From NCBI GenBank assembly GCA_018702955.1, contig JABJEK010000132.1:1-32078 (forward strand): a DNA stretch of 32,078 nt, given 5' to 3'. The notes beneath the pieces were generated by a model. That model made no database searches and had not been told where the DNA came from. It worked only from the letters and a program-made list of their open reading frames with translations. Made by a program: the position numbers and the translations under genes. This document shows positions 26,765 through 32,078 of the stretch, in pieces; the stretch's first letter is position 1; each line of letters starts with the position of its first letter. Source of the DNA: Rhodospirillaceae bacterium. GTDB taxonomy: Bacteria > Pseudomonadota > Alphaproteobacteria > UBA6615.

Positions 26765-27225
26765 TTGCTCGATCGGACTATACCGTGACGGGCGGCCTCG
26801 ACGCCAAGCCGAAGCTTGGCCGGTGCCGACGCCTCGAACGGTGCCACGGCGAGCAACGGCAGTTCAACTTCCGCGAGGCGTTCGATCTGCGGATCGGGAT
26901 GGCGCTCGATCCGGTCCGCCGCCACGAGATCACACACCAACAGCAGCGAAACCACATCCAGGTAGGGCAAATCCAGTATGCCCATGCCCCGCACCTCGAT
27001 CTTGCCCGCGAGCGATTCCGGCGCACATGCCGTGAGGACACCATCCAACCGGCGCAGCTCCGTCTGATCATCAGCCACCAGGCGCGCGCCGCCGTCGATC
27101 AGGCGAAGCGCCAGGTCCGATTTCCCCGCACCCGACGGGCCGCGCAACAACACACCCGACCAGCCACCGTCAGCCCTGGGCAAGGCAACACAGGTTGCGT
27201 GAACTCGAATGATAGGTTCCGTCAT
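26761..27225 (-). CDS. hprK: HPr kinase/phosphorylase, short alphaproteobacterial form
   Basis: This 154-residue protein contains only the C-terminal kinase domain of HPrK, without the approximately 130-residue N-terminal domain of the Gram-positive enzymes. It carries the P-loop GPSGAGKS (29-36), LVADDQTEL and the family signature IEVRGMGILDLPY. It should phosphorylate Ser51 of the HPr encoded downstream. The start is ATG 27225 (MTEPIIRVHATCVAL); a GTG 12 codons earlier is less likely. It is the first gene of the hprK-rapZ-EIIA-ptsH unit. The chvG/chvI two-component genes that often precede it in related bacteria are absent. Confidence 0.92.
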   Translation of the reverse strand: MTEPIIRVHATCVALPRADGGWSGVLLRGPSGAGKSDLALRLIDGGARLVADDQTELRRLDGVLTACAPESLAGKIEVRGMGILDLPYLDVVSLLLVCDLVAADRIERHPDPQIERLAEVELPLLAVAPFEASAPAKLRLGVEAARHGIVRSSK

Positions 27226-27423
27226 GACGCTCAATCCGGCTCTGCTGCGCACCACGCGCAATCCGTTCTAGCGCGCCCTTGCACAGGTCTCCACAAGCGC
27301 GTGTAAGTTTTGCCCTGGCGGAACAGCCGGACGCCGCCACACATGCTATATCAGCACCGGAACAGGGTCGGCGATCGGCCAAACAACCGCGTCCAGAAAC
27401 GCGCGCAGTGGAGAAGAGTCAAA

Positions 27424-28545
27424 ATGAGCGACGAGAAGAAAACAATCGGCCTGGCGGTGATCGGCTGCGGCACAATCGGTCGTATCCGTGCGGAATTCGC
27501 CCGCGACTATCCGGGCATCGGCTGGCTCGGCCTGTGCGACATCAAGGACGATTTGCGCGAGAGGCTGGCCACCGACACGAATGCCGACTTCCAGACCGCC
27601 AGCTTCGAGGAGCTCATCAAGCGACCCGAGGTCGATGCGGTGATCATCGCGACGGACGAGAACCACCACATGGCGCCGACAATCATGGCCGCAGATGCAG
27701 GCCACGCGCTGTTCATCGAAAAGCCGCTGGCGACCGACGCGCGTGAATCCCTCGCCGTCCTCCAGTCGATTGAGGCCAACGGTGTCGATGCCGTCATCGG
27801 CTACACCCAGCGCTTCCGCCGCCGGTTCCTGACCGTGAAGGAACGGCTCGTGACGGGCCAGATCGGCGAAGTCACCGGCGTCGTGACCCGCGCCATTATG
27901 AACCGCATGGTTCCGATCGCCACGGTTGCGCGCACGAACCAGCGCGAGAACCTGACGCCGATGGTCGTCTCCGGCACCCATGCGCTCGACATGTGCATGT
28001 GGCTGATGGAGGGCAAGACTCCGGTCTCGCTCTACGCCCAGTCGAATGACAAGGCGATGGCGCAATACGGCACCAAGGATTCCACCTTCGGCATCTTCAC
28101 CATGGATGATGGCACGATGTTCTCGATGAACATCTCCTGGGCCGCTCCGGTCATCTGGCCGGGCGCTGTCTACGGGCTGGAGATCGGCATCATCGGCGAC
28201 AAGGGCGTGATCGATATCGAGGACACCCATCGCGACATGATCATCGCCTCGGAGATCCCCCAGGGTGCGGGCTATGCGCCGGAAGGTTTCGAACCGGAAT
28301 TCCAGCGCCATGTGGACTTCATGACCAGTTACCCGCCGGGCGACATCTACAACGGTCAGCTCTGGGGGCCGATGCGCGAGGAAACCTTCTCCTGGTATCA
28401 ACGCCTGTGCGCCGGCCTCGATACGCCTCACGCCACGGCCCAGGATGGCCATCGCAACCTCATGCTGACCATGGCCATGGACCTGTCGGCCAAGCGCGGC
28501 GAGCGAATCGACCTGCCGCTCGAAATCGACGATTATTACGAATAA
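27424..28545 (+). CDS. Gfo/Idh/MocA-family oxidoreductase
   Basis: This 373-residue NAD(P)-dependent dehydrogenase of the glucose-fructose oxidoreductase / inositol dehydrogenase family has a Rossmann start LAVIGCGTIGRIRA, the family motif FIEKPLATDA containing the catalytic-region Lys, and GTHALDMCMWLM with the active-site His. Substrates in the family are mainly sugars, inositols and their derivatives; this one cannot be assigned. ATG 27424 has a GGAGA SD, and the longer frame upstream lacks family sequence. A YciI-like gene follows 42 bp downstream, and it is divergent from hprK across 198 bp. Confidence 0.9.
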   Translation: MSDEKKTIGLAVIGCGTIGRIRAEFARDYPGIGWLGLCDIKDDLRERLATDTNADFQTASFEELIKRPEVDAVIIATDENHHMAPTIMAADAGHALFIEKPLATDARESLAVLQSIEANGVDAVIGYTQRFRRRFLTVKERLVTGQIGEVTGVVTRAIMNRMVPIATVARTNQRENLTPMVVSGTHALDMCMWLMEGKTPVSLYAQSNDKAMAQYGTKDSTFGIFTMDDGTMFSMNISWAAPVIWPGAVYGLEIGIIGDKGVIDIEDTHRDMIIASEIPQGAGYAPEGFEPEFQRHVDFMTSYPPGDIYNGQLWGPMREETFSWYQRLCAGLDTPHATAQDGHRNLMLTMAMDLSAKRGERIDLPLEIDDYYE

Positions 28546-28587
28546 CGCGGACAAAGCGCGCAGGACCACTCAACGAAGGGACAAGCC

Positions 28588-28983
28588 ATGTCGGACACGC
28601 GAACCTGGGACCACATGCTCGAACGGGCGAAGACCAACAATTTCCTCGGCAAGCAGCTGTTCGTCGTCTTCACCTATCCCGCCGACGGGATGGAACCGAT
28701 CATGGAGAACATCACCGAGCATCTCGCCTATCAGCGGATGCTCGAGGACACCGGTGTGATGTTCGCCGCCGGCCCGATGGGCGATCGCGGCGGCGAGACA
28801 TGGTCCGGCTCGGGCATGGTCGTGGTCCGTGCGGAGAACTTCGCCGCGGCCGAGAAGATCGCGGCGGCCGACCCGATGCATGCGTCCGGCGCGCGCAACT
28901 ACCACGTGCAGCCCTGGTTGGTGAATGAGGGTACGATCACCGTGAAGGTTGGTTTCGCTTCGGGCTCACGCGAACTCGATTGA
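28588..28983 (+). CDS. YciI-like protein
   Basis: This 131-residue protein has a ferredoxin-like alpha/beta pattern of the YCII family. It shows ENITEHLAYQRMLEDTGVMFAAGPMG with the conserved His45, GSGMVVVRAENFAAAEKIAAADPM with conserved Asp95, and YHVQPWLVNEG. YciI proteins are small, often dimeric enzymes or accessory domains of poorly known function. It has about 20 extra residues at the N-terminus compared with minimal family members. A GAAGGGA SD precedes ATG 28588. Its position after the Gfo/Idh gene suggests a shared pathway (inference). Confidence 0.8.
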   Translation: MSDTRTWDHMLERAKTNNFLGKQLFVVFTYPADGMEPIMENITEHLAYQRMLEDTGVMFAAGPMGDRGGETWSGSGMVVVRAENFAAAEKIAAADPMHASGARNYHVQPWLVNEGTITVKVGFASGSRELD

Positions 28984-29019
28984 CCCACCACCCGGGCCGA
29001 CACCCCGCATGGCGGTAGA

Positions 29020-29049
29020 TTGACGCCTCCACAACCGACAACGTATTAA
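29020..29049 (+). promoter_or_regulatory. predicted sigma-70 promoter of the GntR gene
   Basis: TTGACG (29020-29025, 5 of 6) is separated by 18 bp from TATTAA (29044-29049, 4 of 6). It lies 81 bp upstream of the chosen GntR start, in the 147-bp gap after the YciI-like gene. Confidence 0.55.
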
Positions 29050-29130
29050 AAACGGGCTGACGCCGCGCATGCTCTGCGCTGCGGGACCACCGTGATCCCG
29101 TATGTCGACAGCCGGGAGGCGGATCGGTTC

Positions 29131-29922
29131 ATGGCAGGAAAAGCCAAGTCCGGAAACACGGCGAAGCCTGGCAAGGCGAAGCCGAAAAAGACCAAAGCTC
29201 CGCGCCTCAAGCGCGCGCCGGGCAAGCCGCTCTATGCCCAGGTCGAGGAAGTCATTCGCCGCCGGCTGATCGACAATTACTGGAAGCCGGGTGACGTGCT
29301 GCCGAGCGAATTCGATCTCGCGCGCGAACTCTCCGTCAGCCAGGGCACGGTCCGCAAGGCGCTCAACGACATGGTGGCCGAGAACCTGCTCGAACGCCGC
29401 CAGGGTCGCGGAACGTTCGTGTCGGAATATACCGAGCGGCGCGCCCTGTTCCTGTATTTCAACCTGATCGGCCGCGATGGCGAGCGGGCCATGCCCGTGA
29501 GCCGCATCCTCGCCTGCGAGCAGCGCTCGGCCACCGAACATGAACGCGATCGGTTGCAGCTCGCACCCGGCGCCGCGGTCATCGCGCTCCACCGGGTGCG
29601 CTCGCTCGATGACAAACCATCGATGGTCGAACGCCTCACCCTGCCCCAGGAATTGTTCCCCGGTCTGGGCGAAGACCCGAAACTGCCGGAGAACCTGTAT
29701 CGGTATTTTCAGGGAGAGTACGGGATCACGGTCGCCAAGGCGGGTGAATCCGTGCGCGCCGTGGCCGCCGACCCGCTGGAGGCCCAGCTTCTGGGCGTCA
29801 TGCCCGACGCCCCCCTTCTTGAAATTGACCGGGTCGCCGTGACCATCGACGGACGCCCGGTCGAGTGGCGGGTCAGCCGCTGCAACACCGCCAATTACAG
29901 TTATGTCGCCGAACGGGGCTGA
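29131..29922 (+). CDS. GntR-family regulator, HutC subfamily
   Basis: This 263-residue regulator has a Lys-rich basic tail (1-30), a winged-helix domain (about 32-97: PLYAQVEEVIRRRL, DVLPSEFDLARELSVSQGTVRKAL, LLERRQGRGTFV) and a UTRA ligand-binding domain (about 110-250). The UTRA domain ends in DRVAVTIDGRPVEWRVSRCN. The HutC type usually represses a nearby catabolic operon and is released by its effector. The neighbouring dehydrogenases are likely targets (inference). ATG 29131 has GGGAGG upstream; a GTG at 29092 with CGGGA would add 13 residues and cannot be excluded. The stop is 34 bp before the next gene. Confidence 0.9.
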   Translation: MAGKAKSGNTAKPGKAKPKKTKAPRLKRAPGKPLYAQVEEVIRRRLIDNYWKPGDVLPSEFDLARELSVSQGTVRKALNDMVAENLLERRQGRGTFVSEYTERRALFLYFNLIGRDGERAMPVSRILACEQRSATEHERDRLQLAPGAAVIALHRVRSLDDKPSMVERLTLPQELFPGLGEDPKLPENLYRYFQGEYGITVAKAGESVRAVAADPLEAQLLGVMPDAPLLEIDRVAVTIDGRPVEWRVSRCNTANYSYVAERG

Positions 29923-29956
29923 CCGGCCCAGGCACAAACCAAATCGGAGAAAAATC

Positions 29957-30844
29957 ATGACCACACCGGAAATCGGTGTCATCGGGCTCGGCAATATGGG
30001 CCGGGGCATCGCCGACAATTTCGCCAAGGCCGGCCACGCGACCGCCGTCTGGGACGTCAGTGCGGACGCCCGCGCGCCTTTTGAGGCGCGCCCGGACACC
30101 ATTGTCATGTCGCCGGGCGAGATGGCCGCGGCAGGCGCCATGATGGTCTATGTGGTCCCGGCCACGCCCGAGATCGAAAGCTCCTTCGAGGGCCCCGACG
30201 GTGTGCTCGCCATGACCGGCGAGGGCACCATCATCTTCGACCTGACGACGTCCTTCCCCGAGGACACGAAGCGGATTGCAGCCCGCGCAGCCGAGCACGG
30301 CATCAACTATCTCGACGCGGCCATGAGCGGCGGGGCCACGGGGGCGGATGCGGGCGCGCTGACCCTGATGGTCGGCGGCGACGAGGCCGCGTTCGAGGCC
30401 TGCCGTGGGAAGCTCGATGCCATCGCCGACAATCTTTTCTATCTCGGTGATGTCGGTTCGGGCCATGCCATGAAGCTGATCCACAACATGGTGGTTCACG
30501 CCGTCTTCCTGACCAACTGCGAGGCCGGCCGCATGGCCGAGCGCGCCGGGCTCAAGCTCGAGGACATGATCGCCGTGTTCAACAAATCCAACGCGCGCAG
30601 CTACGCGAGCGAAGCACGATTCCCCAAGCATATCCTGTCGGAGAAATGGGACGCGCGCTCGCGGGTCTACAATCTGAACAAGGATCTGGGGATGGCCGTG
30701 CGCCTGGCCGAGAGCCTCGACATGGATGCGCGTTATGCGCGTGAGACCAGCGCCTTCCTGAACAAGGCGATCGAGCGCGGCATGGCGGAAGACGACTACA
30801 GCCTGCTGTATCCGGCCTTCGACGACATCCGGGATATGGAGTAA
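29957..30844 (+). CDS. beta-hydroxyacid dehydrogenase (3-hydroxyisobutyrate dehydrogenase family)
   Basis: This 295-residue NAD(P)-dependent enzyme has the Rossmann motif GVIGLGNMGRGIADNF (7-22), the substrate-binding YLDAAMSGGATGADAGALTLMVGG (the family's DxPVSGG segment, here DAAMSGG) and the catalytic Lys173 in GSGHAMKLIHNM. Family members oxidise 3-hydroxyisobutyrate, tartronate semialdehyde, 6-phosphogluconate-like or related hydroxyacids; the substrate is not decided. GGAG at 29946-29949 supports ATG 29957. It lies directly after the GntR gene and is the last gene of this plus-strand group. Confidence 0.9.
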   Translation: MTTPEIGVIGLGNMGRGIADNFAKAGHATAVWDVSADARAPFEARPDTIVMSPGEMAAAGAMMVYVVPATPEIESSFEGPDGVLAMTGEGTIIFDLTTSFPEDTKRIAARAAEHGINYLDAAMSGGATGADAGALTLMVGGDEAAFEACRGKLDAIADNLFYLGDVGSGHAMKLIHNMVVHAVFLTNCEAGRMAERAGLKLEDMIAVFNKSNARSYASEARFPKHILSEKWDARSRVYNLNKDLGMAVRLAESLDMDARYARETSAFLNKAIERGMAEDDYSLLYPAFDDIRDME

Positions 30845-30855
30845 CGAGTTCCCGG

Positions 30856-31068
30856 TCACTCGGCAGCGACTGCGACCGGCGCTCTTCCCGAACGCCGCCA
30901 ACCGCCAAACAGGGTGGACGGCGCCATGAAAACCTTGGCGACGATACGCGTAAAGCTGCGCCCGGTTTGGCAAACTGCGGCGCCATGCAGCGCACGTCCC
31001 TTTCGTGCGTAATGGGCAATATCGATCGAACCATCGCGAAGCCGCTGAATATTGTGAATCTCGGACAT
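30856..31068 (-). CDS. small protein of unknown function
   Basis: This 70-residue protein is preceded by an excellent SD (AGGAG, 7 bp before ATG 31068), which is the main reason to accept it. The N-terminal half contains DGSIDIAHYARKGRALHGAAV, a pattern like small alphaproteobacterial proteins with a DGSID...Y...GR core that I recall but cannot name. The C-terminal half is basic (FGGWRRSGRAP). It has no signal peptide or membrane helix. Its stop lies 11 bp from the convergent dehydrogenase stop, with no terminator visible. It is divergent from the winged-helix hydrolase gene, so both may share control sites at 31097-31169. Confidence 0.65.
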   Translation of the reverse strand: MSEIHNIQRLRDGSIDIAHYARKGRALHGAAVCQTGRSFTRIVAKVFMAPSTLFGGWRRSGRAPVAVAAE

Positions 31069-31096
31069 GGATATGCTCCTGCGTTTGATGACAGGA

Positions 31097-31110
31097 GCAA
31101 TCTAGATTGC
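31097..31110. promoter_or_regulatory. perfect 14-bp palindrome, candidate operator
   Basis: GCAATCTAGATTGC is fully self-complementary and lies 28 bp upstream of the small minus-strand gene. Its right part reads TAGATT on the minus strand, a weak -10 match, so a bound protein could block that gene. No regulator can be assigned. Confidence 0.4.
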
Positions 31111-31124
31111 CAGAATGGCCGTCG

Positions 31125-31169
31125 CTTGCAGGTTTCCTTGATTTACCCTTGAGGTTCTCTTGATTTGTT
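31125..31169. repeat. four phased CTTG direct repeats before the winged-helix gene
   Basis: CTTG begins at 31125, 31137, 31148 and 31159, so the spacings are 12, 11 and 11 bp. The last three units read CTTGATTTACC, CTTGAGGTTCT and CTTGATTTGTT. Direct repeats at about one helical turn are the usual binding pattern of OmpR/PhoB-type winged-helix domains, and the gene starting 23 bp later encodes such a domain. Autoregulation is an inference. Confidence 0.55.
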
Positions 31170-31191
31170 ACGCCAGACAGGATCGACAGAC

Positions 31192-32078
31192 TTGAGTTAC
31201 CGATTTGGCGATTACGCAATCGATCCGCAGAACTATGAGCTCTCTGAAAACGGCGCACCCGTCGCGCTGGAGCCGCAGGTCTTCAGCCTGATCCTGCTGC
31301 TTATCGAGAACCGTGAGCGGGTCGTCACGAAGGACGAACTAATCGACACCGTCTGGAACGGTCGGATCGTGTCTGAAGCCACACTCAGCAGCCGGATAAG
31401 CGCCGCACGACGCGCCGTGGGTGATTCCGGCGCCGAACAGTCTGTGATCCGAACGATTCCGCGACGTGGCTTTCGGTTTGTCGCATCGGTCGAGGCCGAC
31501 ACCGCACAATCCCATGACCCCGCGTCGGCATCATCCTCTCCTGGCCAGGCCATCCGGTTCTGCACGGCGCCCGACGGTGCCGAACTTCCCTTTTCAACGG
31601 CCGGAAGCGGCCCCACCCTCGTCAAGGTCGCGAACTGGCTGAACCATCTGGAGAAAGATTGGGCGAGCCCCATGTGGGCGCCGTTGTTTCGCGAGATATC
31701 AAGCTTCCGAAAATTGCTTCGCTATGATTCGCGCGGCGTCGGGCTATCGGATTGGAACATTCCGGACATCAGCTACGAGTCTTTCCTGACAGATTTCGAG
31801 ACCGTGACCAATGCCGAAGCGCACGAGCCGTTTGCAATTCTGGGTATTTCACAGGGTGCCGCTGTCGCCATCGACTATGCCGCCCGACATCCCGAACGGG
31901 TCACACACTTGATACTCTGGGGCGGTTTCGCGCGCGGCAGGCGCCAACGCGGCAACCCCGAAAACCTTGCCGAAAGCGAGGCATTCATCACCTTGATGCG
32001 CCAGGGGTGGGGCAAAAGATCCTCACCATTCCGCGACATGTTTGCATCGCTATATTTGCCCGACGCGACCGAAGAACA
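31192..32078 (+). CDS. winged-helix DNA-binding / alpha-beta hydrolase fusion (3' end outside window)
   Basis: The frame is open from TTG 31192 to the window edge (295 full codons), so the protein is incomplete. Residues 1-100 form an OmpR/PhoB-type winged helix as in CadC/ToxR-like regulators (PVALEPQVFSLILLLIENRE, VTKDELIDTVW, TLSSRISAARRAVGD, IRTIPRRGFRFV). There is no receiver domain before it. Residues from about 120 form an alpha/beta hydrolase with LLRYDSRGVGLSDW and the nucleophile elbow GISQG (Ser220). The remaining triad residues lie beyond the window. No membrane segment is seen in the linker. TTG 31192 is chosen because AGGA lies 9 bp upstream and the protein then begins SYRFGDY, the usual family start. 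It may act as a ligand-sensing regulator (inference). Confidence 0.85.
   Translation, partial: MSYRFGDYAIDPQNYELSENGAPVALEPQVFSLILLLIENRERVVTKDELIDTVWNGRIVSEATLSSRISAARRAVGDSGAEQSVIRTIPRRGFRFVASVEADTAQSHDPASASSSPGQAIRFCTAPDGAELPFSTAGSGPTLVKVANWLNHLEKDWASPMWAPLFREISSFRKLLRYDSRGVGLSDWNIPDISYESFLTDFETVTNAEAHEPFAILGISQGAAVAIDYAARHPERVTHLILWGGFARGRRQRGNPENLAESEAFITLMRQGWGKRSSPFRDMFASLYLPDATEE

Noticed and set aside
30845..30855. A terminator between the convergent dehydrogenase and the small gene
   Set aside because: Only 11 bp separate the stops and no hairpin with a T tract is visible there.
1..32078. CRISPR arrays, insertion sequences, prophage or tRNA-linked island
   Set aside because: No regularly spaced repeats of array type, no transposase or integrase motifs, and no tRNA-like cloverleaf were recognised.

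Overview
The window is a GC-rich chromosomal segment of an alphaproteobacterium, most likely of the Rhodospirillales or a related marine lineage. The evidence is the gene order (rpsA-sppA-ihfB-lapA ... pyrF-trpF-trpB-trpA-accD-folC; addA-addB-tsaE-divL-ahcY), an AddB of the alphaproteobacterial kind, a short HPr kinase next to RapZ, EIIA and HPr, and a DivL-type pseudo-histidine kinase. No rRNA, tRNA, insertion sequence, integrase or CRISPR array was seen. This is mostly a core-genome region; the lineage call is inference from gene content.

Positions 1-11901 (+ strand) form one tightly packed block. It holds the 3' part of rpsA (ribosomal protein S1), sppA (inner-membrane peptidase), ihfB (DNA-bending protein), lapA, an ornithine-cyclodeaminase-family reductase and an AGE-family sugar epimerase. 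These are followed by pyrF (pyrimidines), trpF-trpB-trpA (last steps of tryptophan synthesis), accD (fatty-acid initiation), folC (folate), and a fusion of a cysteine-less peroxiredoxin-like domain with a 2-oxoglutarate/Fe(II) dioxygenase. Many junctions are ATGA or GTGA overlaps, which suggests translational coupling. A symmetric terminator at 11939-11966 separates this block from the minus-strand genes.

Positions 11988-23447 (- strand), in transcription order, hold ahcY (SAH hydrolase), divL (cell-cycle pseudokinase with Tyr in place of the phosphoacceptor His), tsaE (tRNA t6A ATPase), addB and addA (double-strand-break helicase-nuclease) and trxA, which has its own predicted promoter. The 471-bp divergent region 23448-23918 carries a perfect 18-bp palindrome positioned over candidate -35 elements facing both ahcY and the porin gene to its right.

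Positions 23919-27225 hold an outer-membrane porin (+), a strong terminator, and the minus-strand regulatory cluster hprK-rapZ-EIIA-ptsH. This looks like a signalling phosphotransferase branch with no sugar permease here. Positions 27424-30844 (+) hold a Gfo/Idh oxidoreductase, a YciI-like protein, a GntR/HutC regulator and a beta-hydroxyacid dehydrogenase, which look like a small regulated catabolic cluster of unknown substrate. The right end has a small unknown protein (-) and, divergent from it, a winged-helix/alpha-beta-hydrolase fusion cut by the window edge. The short region between them holds a 14-bp palindrome and four CTTG repeats at 11-12 bp spacing.

I did not find a clearly new multi-gene system. 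The best leads are the peroxiredoxin-like/dioxygenase fusion, the DivL pseudokinase, the phased repeats before the winged-helix hydrolase, and the palindrome shared by ahcY and the porin.
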